64,000 nucleotides of DNA from Lineus longissimus (taxonomy: Eukaryota; Nemertea; Pilidiophora; Heteronemertea; Lineidae), in NCBI RefSeq assembly GCF_910592395.1, contig NC_088319.1, positions 10,664,001 through 10,728,000 on the forward strand, given 5' to 3'. Of the stretch, positions 14,532 through 25,000 are shown in pieces. The notes below the pieces were generated by a model. That model made no database searches. It was given only the letters and a program-made list of their open reading frames with translations, and had not been told where the DNA came from. The stretch's first letter is position 1. Every line of letters starts with the position of its first letter. Both the position numbers and the translations under genes were made by a program.

Positions 14532-16678
14532 TGCCTACTTTTATACAATAAATACACCACTGCTCACATTCTTATTATCATCAATACAAATACAATTATG
14601 ATACATGATGAACAATTCTAAAATGAAATGAAGTATTCACACATGAATAGCTAAGGCGTTTCATACGTTGTTCTCCAAAGTCTGTATTCTCCAAAAATAT
14701 CCAGTGACTAACCACCAGCCTCCACCGCAGCGAAAAGGCAACTTCAGTTTCCCAGAATTATATCTTGTGGCCAAAAAAACGTCCTGAACTATGAGGGTTG
14801 ATAACTCCTACTTGTTGATAATAAGTTATAAATCTGGCACACTATTTGCGATATGGATAGTGTTGGATTGTGCTCAAAATTTCATGAATCTTGCCTTGGG
14901 ACGTTTTCTTAATCAAAGGAAACCTGTAGCGAAACGCTTGTAAAAATGGGGAGTTTTGAACGGCCCGGTTAAAACCTAAGGAGGGAATAAGCCGCAATCG
15001 ATTTAATATTAGCACTTTCGAGTTCCCCGGTAGTTGATTATGTGAGCTGGGCATCTGGGTAACATTGCATAACGTTGCACGACATTACTGACTCCAGAGT
15101 GTGTCTACTGTATTCGGACAGTATCAGTCTTTCGCATTGTCTGTAACCTCGAATTATGCTGAATCAGCAATATTTTCTCAGATGATCTGTTCCCTTGTAC
15201 CGACAAAACAATGATATTAAAGTTCACAACCCGACGAAAGGCTCAATCTGTTTAAAGTTTTCACCTTGAACAGTAACAGACTCCAGCAGCTTTTGGCATC
15301 GATTGGCTCTGACGGCCAACGAAGAGAAGAAAATCATAGTTTCCAATTCTCCTGGTACGCAGAGTACGGTGTCCTTTTTCAAGCCCTGGCACTCAATATT
15401 ATGTCACTGTCATTGTTCCATGGCAGAAGATCGCCAACACGCCCGTGGCTATCACTTGGATGAGCTTGGAGAAATCTCTGATATTTACATGGCCTGCAAT
15501 GATAAAGGGAATTTATTTGTATGTGATATGATAGAATTTATTTGTATGTTTATATGAGACCCATTAAAAAAGCCCGCCAAAGTATGATACCCAAAGACAT
15601 TTTTGATGAAGATCCGGTACCCACTCTAAACACACAATCTGTACTTACAATGACCACCTTCTACCACAGCATCAGAAGCAAATTTATCAAAGTGATTATA
15701 CACGTATAAGTTATAGGCAGTGTTCATTTGACCAATCCAATACCTACATGCTGAGGTATTTGATCACGCAAAAGTTATCGACACTAAACTCAACTCCAAT
15801 GCAACGAAAGTCTTTGAATACAAATACATGTATATGTACTGTTACCTCAGCCAATGCATTCCACCCATTTTTGACCCGACACCCATAACATTCGCAGAAG
15901 AAAAACTAGAGGTAACAAGAAACATCCAAAGAATCGTTCATGTTCCATGTCTAGTGCAACATCAGAGTGATAAACATGCACATCATGACATCTAGTGTTT
16001 CCTCCAGGCAAAGCACCCAGCCCCTATTAAAGTGCTCCCTGCCTTTTATCAGTGCAGCTAATGAATTTTCTATTTCAGAAGGGTGCTTACCCTGTTCTTT
16101 TTCTCAGTTCACATTGCCCCGTTCTAAATTCTTATACCGAAAGTCCATACCCTTCGAAATTTCTGACAGAAACCCTTATCATCACCTCCCAGAGCCATAT
16201 CACTCTCCCCCGCAACTCACAACCCTTTTGGCGAAAAGCCCTTCCTTTAGCAGACGAGAAAAGAATTTGGGACATTGAACTTTGGATGTTTCTTCTTAAC
16301 TTCATCAACAACAATGCAGTTTTAAACCAGGACGTAAATGCCAAATGGAATAGTGGAGTAGACAGAACCAGAGGTGCAAGTCAAGTTGACGTAACATTCC
16401 CTGGAGGAAAGAGAATACCTCAAAATGGGAAGGAAAGGCATCTCATATAAACAACGATCAAGCTAGGAGAACGCCTTCAATCATTTCAAAACAAAGCCTC
16501 AATACAAACAAAAAGCCCAATACATTTAACAACCCTTTTATGGACTGATGGCACCTCCATAACACTCTCAGAGAATAGCTTAAAATAGTGTTTTTTGCTT
16601 TGATCTGCGACTCACAAAAAAGATCAGAAGTTGTTTTTCGCAAACGGGAACATTTTCTTCCACACCAAAATTAATGAT
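14532..16678. other. No gene recognised; RER1 3' end may lie here
   Basis: No family-matching exon was found on either strand. The frames at 15303-15557, 15967-16278 and 16052-16450 overlap each other and do not resemble known domains. The missing short last exon of RER1 (minus strand) would fall somewhere between here and 18,100; it may encode only a few residues, so it cannot be picked out by eye. Confidence 0.35.
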
Positions 16679-16747
16679 TTAAAGGCGCATGCCGTTCATT
16701 TTCAGAGTATTTACTGGTGGTTCCGAACGGACGGGATTCGCCTTTAA
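16679..16747 (+). mobile_element. MITE family B, 69-base deletion derivative
   Basis: TTAAAGGCGCATGCCGTTC at the left and GGGATTCGCCTTTAA at the right preserve the two ends. Almost all of the roughly 200-base interior is missing, leaving a short segment containing TTTACTGGTGGTTC. Confidence 0.65.
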
Positions 16748-17202
16748 TAAAAGAGTCCATGTCGTTTTTCATCCTGCTGCAGATTCAGTCCATAAAGGGA
16801 GGTAAATTTCAAAAGAATGAAACACTAACATTTTAATGTCGGTCCCATCAAATTTCATTCACTTCACCAACTGCAGGCAAAGGCTGCAATGTTAAAACAG
16901 ATGATATTTTTAATATTGAGCAGGAATATTTCATTGTGTTTTTCATACAAAACATTACATTCAGTCCTCATCACCATTTGGCATTTACACCTGAACATGG
17001 AGAAAATAATTTGATTAATTCAAAAATAAAACTCGTTCGAAATACAAAGGTCGCCAATCATTAACTTTGGCGACATCTGTTGCTAAGTCTGGGAGACAGA
17101 AAATCCCCAAAAATGTGTATGCATTGTAAAAATCTATCTGGCCCTATTCCAAACGTGCTTGAACCACATAGGGTCAGGAAAACAAACTACATGTATCTTT
17201 AC

Positions 17203-17328
17203 AATGGCAAATATTTATAAAGACTAGTAAATGCTTTTACTACAGTTTTCTACAGAGATGGCTAGTGTAAAATGTACATGAAGTTTAAAGTAAAAGCATT
17301 TACTATTCTTTTATAAATATCAGCCATT
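17203..17328. mobile_element. MITE family F copy
   Basis: AATGGCAAATATTTATAAAG and ACTAGTAAATGC on the left are matched inverted on the right by GCATTTACTATTC and TTATAAATATCAGCCATT. Sister copies are at 29210-29325 and 46699-46825. The three share the internal GTACATT and a short central non-palindromic part. Confidence 0.85.
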
Positions 17329-17376
17329 CTCAAGGTCAAAGACCCAGACAAGGCCTCTAGATCCATTGCCAGGTAT

Positions 17377-17460
17377 TATTACTGTGAAGATCTATTGTAC
17401 AGACGGTTTGTTTTTCCCGACCCTAGTTGGTACAGGGGTATTTAGCAAAGGGGCTATCTA
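17377..17460 (+). repeat. Dispersed repeat, also at 21119-21200
   Basis: AAGATCTATTGTACAGACGG and GGTTTGTTTTTCCCGACCC align with AAGATCTATTGTAAAGATGG and GGTTTGTTGGTCCGACCC at 21127 onward, and both continue into GGTACAGGGGTAT-like sequence and GGCAAAGGGC. The second copy lies in the RER1-PUSL1 intergenic region. Confidence 0.7.
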
Positions 17461-17858
17461 ACTCGCAATTTGTTCAATTTGTTACTTGATATCACAACAG
17501 ATTATCTCTGATGATACAGTTTTTTGGATGAGTTTTCTGAAAACATTTTTACCGAAAGCCTGTCCTTATGCTCTTGGAGCAAATTGACACTCAAAAGGTA
17601 AATAGTTCAGGATTCGTCCCCTAAAGCACACAGACTCTTTTTCACAGAAGTTAAGAAGTGTCAAACAGGCATAATTGTATCCCTAAGGTCACCGAGAATG
17701 CTGGCAAGAGTACACTATAGCCAGATAAGCATTAGACTTTGTTTAATACGGTCAATTGACCAAGTCATTTTCTCATGAAGGCTTGTGGGGTACAGAAGGA
17801 AATTTGAAGAACACTGATTTTCAAACTTTGCTAGTGATAATAGAACCTTTTGACCACA

Positions 17859-18080
17859 TTAAAGGGACTCTATTGGCAGCAGCAAGATAAAGTCACATAA
17901 GTTTGCCAATAGGGGTCTCTCCCATCTCAGAGTACGTCAAAACTGTTCGAGCTGTGCGAGAACTTTTTAAGTGCTGAATCAAACAGGACCCAGTGCCCTT
18001 ACTGTGCATGATAGGACTAGGTGATCGCCAATTAAACCCTTGCTACTGCCTATAGCCCCCCCCCCCCCCGCCCTGTTTAA
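17859..18080 (+). mobile_element. MITE family C copy next to RER1
   Basis: It begins TTAAAGGGACTCTATTGGCA and ends CTACTGCCTATAGCC, followed by a C-rich run and TTTAA. It matches the other C copies. Its right end is about 50 bases beyond the donor of the RER1 exon ending at 18131. Confidence 0.82.
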
Positions 18081-18103
18081 ACCAAGCTGATGAACTCATT
18101 TTG

Positions 18104-18743
18104 TTATGCAGAGATTTCAACCATACTCACCACTTTTCCAGTATCCTCCTTCCCTTTGTATTTCGTCTTACCGTGGGAGAAAGGTATATAGCGATACTTT
18201 ATCATATGCTGCAAAAGAAAAGTTATTAGATTAGAAATTTGAATGAACACAATAACCATGCAACATGAAACCTTTAAATTTTGATTTGACACATAATTCT
18301 AAGACAGTTCGGGAGGTCATGGAGAGGGTTAGCTTCTCAACCAACAAGACAAGCAAGTTTTGGTGAGTGTATTTTATGAGATAATGAAACGATTCCTCAT
18401 CATGATCGCAGAAAGTTATTAAGAGTAAGACCAATCACACTCTCGTCTACCCTTTCAAATAGTTGTTGAAGAAGAAAGATACGGCTCGAGGTCATTGGGA
18501 CAAGTTGCTCCTGGTCTGTGGAATGCACTGCCGGCAACGATCAGAGGGTCACCAAGTGTTCAATCTTTTAAGGGTCGTTTAAAGACACATCTTTTTAGAC
18601 AACATTATTGTATTTCTTAACTTTCGGAGCTGTGTTTTTATATTTCGTATGTCATGTCTGTGATGAATGAATGTTTTAAATGTAAAGCGCCTTAGAGCAT
18701 TGCTTTTATGAATAGGGCGCTATAGAAATGTTTTATAATAATG

Positions 18744-18812
<69 letters not shown>

Positions 18813-21048
18813 TAAATATACGACATGAGAAATGGTCTCGTTACTTACTCTAATCTGTCTCTTCATAGTTATAGTAAACAATATAATGAAATACATGACT
18901 AAAATAGGCCAGAATACAGGGACGTTTAGTGCTTCGAAACATGTGCAGAACATGGAGAGGACAACCGCCTTCGTGGAAGAATACCTGCAACGAAAGAGGT
19001 AAGAATTATACCAGAGATCAGGAGAGCTCAAGACCAAAAGGAGATTTTCTGAACTGAGCCTGGCTCAACCAAATATTCTAAAACATCTAGACTTATAATG
19101 AACCACAGTCTGCAGTGTAAATGAACTATGCACCACGTTTTGAATTCAGCGGTCATGGTTGCTAACCCAGCCAGACCTCTCTAATCAGGACACCTCTCTA
19201 TTAAGGACAGCACTTGTCAGTCCCGAGGGTGTCCTTAACAGAGAGATTCTACTGTACCTACCAAAATTTGAACTCGGGTAACCGCCGCATGAACGGTCTG
19301 AATTCTTCATTTGATTTTGTCGGAAGAGATGGGCCATCTTCATCTGTAAGAAAAGTGAAAAGATATTTTAGCATGTTTATTTGTTGTTTGCTAAAGGCGG
19401 ATCATTTGTCTAGGAATCTGGGGTAAACTTGAGAAGAAGAAAAAAATTACCCCTACTAGTTTCCCATGTATTGGTGGAATTTACATATGATTTCTTTGTA
19501 ATATACAGTAGGGTTAATAGACTGTTACAGACTACCAAATTACATCAACATGATCTGAATCAAAATGAACAATGAATTTATCAAAATCAGGTTTATAGTA
19601 AATGTTGTATAGTGCTAGCTCAGCACAAAACCATTCAAGCAGTCTTCAACTTAGAATTGAAGATCACCACGGCACACTGTCCGATATCTACTTCCAATGT
19701 CCGAGTCATTCCACTCCACTTTTGGGGCAGTTACAAAGAAGGTCCTACCACCAAAAATCTCAACCCAGGATCTTGTCTATATCCCTCAGTCAGCATGGCA
19801 CCCTGATTCTAACCAGGCTCCAATACAAATCAAACGTTGTGCGTCCGTACACTTACCAATATCCTCATTAACAGAAGGGTCTATTTTGGGAGTAAGGAAT
19901 GCTATAAATAGATTTAACTCATAAATGCCTAGCGCATACGTCACTATATACCAGCCCTGAAATGGGAAAAAATAACAGAAATTAAAACCAGTGTTGCTGC
20001 AATATACACACATACCACTTGCATGTTTTATCTTCTCTTGGTCCTACTCCATCTCGGCTAAGCTTAACCCTCTTTCCTTTGCTGTTGAAAGTAAATGTCA
20101 TTTCAGACCAAGGGGTCTCTCTCATTATCGACGTCTTCTCAATCTATCATATAATGAGGATTCATTCTCATGACTCCCTTTGTCCCCAACAGATCCGCAA
20201 AAAAAAGCAGATGTTTTTTAATACTCAAGATTCATTGGAGGTGGTTTAATGAAAATCAAAAAGAAGCTGTGAAAATGAATGCGACATGCAACATTTATCA
20301 ACATCTTCGAGCAGACGAAAATGCCACACAAACAAGTGATTTAAATCGCTGGTACCTGCAATGTCTCATGTCTGCCGGTAAAACAGGTCACCGCGATCAC
20401 AGGTAACAGCGATTAAAATCGCTAGTTTGCGGGACGTTTATAGCATGGTTTCGAATGAGCGATTTCTTACCTGGAGTATGTAAACCCTCAGAAAATAGAC
20501 CAACAAGAGAACAGCAGAGGCAATCCATCGTGCCGTCACATATGGGGTACTTCTGTCAAGATAGTGCTGGTGAAGCTGCAACAAACAAAAGAATCAGACA
20601 TAAGGTGCGGAGACAACATGGCAGATGGGGATGGTACACTGATAAAATTTTCGTATGGACACAAAAAAAAACATCTGGGTGCAAAATAAATAGTTGTTGT
20701 CTAAAAACAACAATTACCAGCCTCCTTGAAACTTAGGTGCCCTATCATTTCCTCAACGTCAAATTCAAGATGGCCAATGGCTGGGCTGGTAAGCGTGGGT
20801 AGATTTCAGACAACATATCTCTCATACACAATGTCATGAAACGTTCAGGAAATTTGGTAAAGTACAGCTTATTTCCTTTATCACCGTTTAAAAATTTCAT
20901 TTGGATGACATCAAACTTTTTAAAAAAACAGGTTGAGGCTGTTTACGACAACCCCTTTCATTCTTACCTCCGAGTATCTTCTGTAAGCTCTTGAGAGAAT
21001 CCCAGGCTGGCTAGGGGCCGAATCACCAGGCGCATTCAAATCATCCAT
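18104..21048 (-). CDS. RER1: RER1, Golgi-to-ER retrieval receptor, six exons
   Basis: Six minus-strand exons join in phase: 21048-20968 (start codon), 20575-20471, 19956-19857, 19343-19262, 18984-18849 and 18208-18131. They give 194 residues; human RER1 has 196. RER1 is a four-pass membrane protein that returns unassembled or escaped ER membrane proteins from the cis-Golgi. Landmarks: [16 protein letters not shown] start; [13 protein letters not shown] before membrane segment 1 (about 43-60); [16 protein letters not shown] (segment 2); [18 protein letters not shown] loop (108-125); [19 protein letters not shown] (segments 3-4); and the tail [13 protein letters not shown] then [12 protein letters not shown]. 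The last seen exon ends GTG|GTGAGT, a good donor, so a tiny final exon probably adds a few residues. If unspliced, translation ends at 18104 with a different eight-residue tail. Mobile elements lie in or against several introns. It is divergent from PUSL1. Confidence 0.96.
18462..18812 (+). mobile_element. LINE (CR1/L2-like) 3' end with (AAT)n tail
   Basis: The plus frame reads [38 protein letters not shown] and [12 protein letters not shown] then stop. This is the usual C-terminal end of a CR1/L2-type reverse transcriptase ORF. It continues into a 3' tail ending GGGCGCTATAGAAATG and a microsatellite (AAT)n at about 18737-18812. It is truncated at 5' and sits antisense in the RER1 intron, with the tail ending about 36 bases from the donor at 18848. 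The poly-tyrosine frame on the minus strand is only this microsatellite. Confidence 0.85.
19174..19256 (-). mobile_element. MITE family A half-copy abutting RER1 donor site
   Basis: On the minus (RER1 sense) strand the element starts TACAGTAGAATCTCTCTGTT and runs through GGGACTGACAAGTGCTGTCC, matching the left half of full-length copies. Its first base is five bases after the RER1 exon end at 19262, so the intron starts GTAGG and then enters the element's terminal TA. Confidence 0.85.
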
Positions 21049-22016
21049 TCTTCGAAACCAAAAAAATCTTAAAAGAGATATACGGTTCTATTTGTAATAG
21101 GCCATTGTCTGGCGTCTTTTACTGTAAAGATCTATTGTAAAGATGGTTTGTTGGTCCGACCCAAGGTGGTACCGGCGTATCTGGCAAAGGGCCTAGATAT
21201 TTATCAATGATTTTTAGCAATGTATAGGTCTCGGCCTATATTGTCAGGAATACCCCAAAATCAGGAATACCCCAAAATCATGTGTCATTTTGACGGGACA
21301 ACGAACCCTGTGCAACGCTCTGTGTCACTACACGGATATGCCCCAGCCGCATCACGAAATCAGTATTCATCAATGATATTCAATCATTGCGCGCACGCAT
21401 TGGACGATTGGTTGGACTGGTTGACGATTGATAAGAAAGAGGCAGCCAAATCTGTTGCTCTACCTCACTGCTACAAGCTGTTCTACACAATAAACTAACT
21501 TGATTTGTAGACATAGCACGACTAATTCAAAGGAACACACTGTTTTTGAAGGATCTAAGTTAGGGGATGGACACTTTTGGTGGATTTTGAAACTAGACCT
21601 GTACTACATATGATAATGTACATGACAAGCCGTAGGTATAGTGCATTCTCAGTACAAATGTACTGAATATGGAGACGGAAACCGGTTCACCAAGCTGAAC
21701 TTTCGACCCAGTTTTTGGCCAATATTACCCAAATTTATCATACATACCTTTATTGTTCAGATAGATATATTACATAGAAACAATGCCGTGGGGATGATAA
21801 GGCTTTAAATGCCACAGAAAACAGAAAATATAACTATTTTAATGCATAGCCACGTTGCAAATTACAGCTGCCGCATCGCGAGATTTACCCAGAATGCCTT
21901 CGGGTCCGGAAACCATTTTACCAAGCGGACAAATGTGGAACTGAGAATACCCACATGTCATGCATGTCACTTTCAAAACACTCCAAGCTCACAAAGTCAT
22001 GTTTTTCTGATGTGAC
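21049..22016. promoter_or_regulatory. Shared RER1-PUSL1 intergenic region, candidate bidirectional promoter
   Basis: Start codons of RER1 (minus, 21048) and PUSL1 (plus, 22017) face away from each other across 968 bases. No other exon is seen. The region contains a dispersed repeat at 21119-21200, a direct duplication of an 18-base AGGAATACCCCAAAATC unit (about 21248-21285) and unique sequence. No TATA box at a convincing position was identified, so promoter function is inferred from gene arrangement only. Confidence 0.45.
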
Positions 22017-25000
22017 ATGGGTCGATTTCTGTTGTGTTTCTCTTATATCGGTACCAGGTACTGGTAGGTATTGAAAAATACGAATGGCGATAGCAGTGTA
22101 GGCTAACGGCTAGATCCAGGCTCCAGCCTCCAGTCCAGGCTCCAGTCCAGGATTAGCCTAGGATCTGGAGGACCTGGCTCGGGCAGGCACACAGTGACAG
22201 TCAATGACAGTGTGTCTGTCTGTGACATGTGAGAGTGACACACTTCATTCAAACTGGTTCAGCCATAGAATGGGCATGGGCTTGGTCGGGCATGGCATAG
22301 GAACCCGGGGGGGGGGGGGGCCATTGCCATGGAATACGACATTGAAAAAAATCGGTCCCGGATAAACCGATCGTACGGTTTGTGCATAACTGACCAATCA
22401 GCTTATAACAGAGCCAGTAAATGGGAGAAACGCTAGTAGGGGAGTTACCAGGATCTGGTGTCCGTAATGTTAAGGCCCCTAGGTGACATGGTGATGGTCC
22501 ACAATCTGTCATCTGTGGATCCAAGAGGACTCCCGAGTCTAAAGGTTTTGGACTCGGCGTGCTCGGGAACCTGTATGTACGAATATGGATGTGTCTTATC
22601 CATACACGACATAGCCAACTGATGCCATCAACCCATGGCCCATAGGCCGTTAGCAGCTTTTTAGTCGTGATGAGAGCCAATAGGCCACTTGTAGTTTATG
22701 TTTGAGGCCTCCTAGCCCCAGTCAGCAACTTGAAATCAAGGTTTCAAAGGTTCGACAAAATTATGAGTTATTGTTGTAACCGACAATTTATTAGGGGTAA
22801 ATCCTTGCTGTAACATATAATTATGTGATGTGATGATATTGATATCTTTCAGTGGTTTGCAGAGACAACATGGAGTGCTGAATCCCCGGACAGGACGAAA
22901 GTCAGATAGAGTCAAGACTGTAATTGGAACCATTGAGGTAGTCATATGCCTTCTTGAGGATCAGAGTTGCGGGTTGACCATAGGCACCACCATTTTGGCT
23001 AGAACCTGAAATCCTAAAGCAATTTGAACTCTTTCTGAGTGAGTGCCACTTTCATGATGGTCATCCAGTGTTCTCCACAAAGCCATTTGTCAGGGCATCC
23101 CACCCTATTTTCACAGCTTACCACCCTACCTTGGATTGGAAGACTAGAGCCACTCACCCTGCTCTGGATTTTTTTGTAAACGGTTTCTATTGTTCCACCC
23201 TACCTTATATTGCTGGCCACCCTACCTAGTTTCTTGAATATCGAAAGGGTACGTACCACCCTACCTTGAGAAAACCCTCTGGAGAACTCGGGGTGTCAGC
23301 TCTTTGTTTTCCAGAGAACAGACTGTCTCCCTTGAAATAGGCATTCACTTTATTTAAAGTTCTATTGCTTGAGGATTTCAAATTCTAGTCAAAATGGTGG
23401 TTCTTACGGTCAACCCATAGGATTCTGGCTGGAGGTGAGGTAATCCTGGGCGCCCAGTATCACTCTAGTAATAAAACAGTAGAAAACAAAACGCTTGTTC
23501 TATTTTCTCTTTTGGTAATCTTACTGCTAGTGCTAATGCCATGCAGACATTGTGTGGGTAGGATGTGCAATTCTGTTCACTCGATAGAGGACAACCCAGT
23601 CCATCTGTATGTGCAAGGCATGTGCTTGGTGGATTCTTCAATCTTTGAGATACACTAGCAAATGACCCGTGAAGCGGGCAAGTTGAAATGAGATATACCT
23701 TGAATTGTATGGGCTCAATGATTGAACTGCATTAAAGATCCAATGCATTCTTATTGAGCTTAAAAACAGGAAATGAATAGTATTTAGGGGCCTCTTGCTT
23801 GCTATCTAAAGTACAATTAAGGCATGCCGAAGACCTATTGCCTTTTATCAGATCAAAGACAATGACACTGAAATAAGTAGTGTAGCCGGTACCCAGTAAT
23901 TTAGAGTAAGCCCCCCTAGTGTTTTGAGTTATTCTTGGCAATTTGATCTATCATTCTATTCTCGTACATTGCAGGATGCACTTCTTGGGTTTCGCCCGAA
24001 AGACGTGAGGGTCGTAACTTCCAGTCGGACCGACAGTGGGGTCCACGCCTTGTGTAACACGGCACACGTTGATCTGATACCAAGGTAAATAAGTATCGAT
24101 TCATGTACAGTAGAACCTCTCTATTCAGGACACCCTCGGAACTGACATGCTGTCCTTATTAGGGAGGTGTCCTGATTACAGAGGTCAATTTGAATGAAAA
24201 CAACTGGTTTGGGACCAAAACCAGTGTCCTTATTTGGACTGGAGAGGTTGTCCTTCATAGAGATTTCTTTTCAGTATACAGGTGCAAAATGTTCTCTCTG
24301 AATTGGCGACCACTCCTAATTGGCAACAACTCTCAAAACCAGGATCTTAGTGCAACTGTTTCCTGACTAACTGAGACTGATGCAGTAGTATTGGAAGACA
24401 TAGATATCACTTTTGTTATCAGTTCAGAGTTGAATTGCAAATCGAATTCCAGATACTTTTGTCACATTGTATTAAATAAAATCCTGTGTCATTTAAGTTA
24501 CAGTTGTAATCCTTATAATCGCGGTTCAACTTAACTGTTTTTATGTTTTCTCTCTGTCAGTTCATCAAGGGCTTTCAGTGAATATGACCCAGAGTTCCTG
24601 TGTATTGCCATGAACAAGCGTTTCTCTAAGACTAATGAGCCAATTAGGTGAGTACAGAGTACTACTGAATCTGACTGATATCTCATGAATTTCCATGTTG
24701 GTAATTTTGTTCCCTGGAGCTTCGGAGGGGGACTTGAAATAACTGGGTGTCTTCTCACCGTCTCTGTCCCAGTCCATTTCGACCTTGCGGCCGCTCTAGA
24801 CTCTTATTTGGTGAAACTTTTTTTAAATGTTGTATTTTCACGCTAAAGATCATCCATCCCATCTTTATGATTTCTCAAAAGTCTCAATTCCAGGGCTGCC
24901 TACACTTACTTGTTTGGTCACTGCCATTTTGCAATTAGATAATGTAGCATTTTAAAGTGTATAAAACGAATTAGGAGGTCATTTAAAATTTTTTTTTAAG

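Noticed and set aside
18720-19037. Minus frame with a long tyrosine run
   Set aside because: The first part is RER1 exon 5 read beyond its donor; the tyrosine run is the (AAT)n tail of a LINE on the other strand.
22249-22680. 143-codon minus frame inside PUSL1 intron 1
   Set aside because: No domain, contains a poly-proline from a G run, and lies within an intron of a well-supported gene on the other strand.
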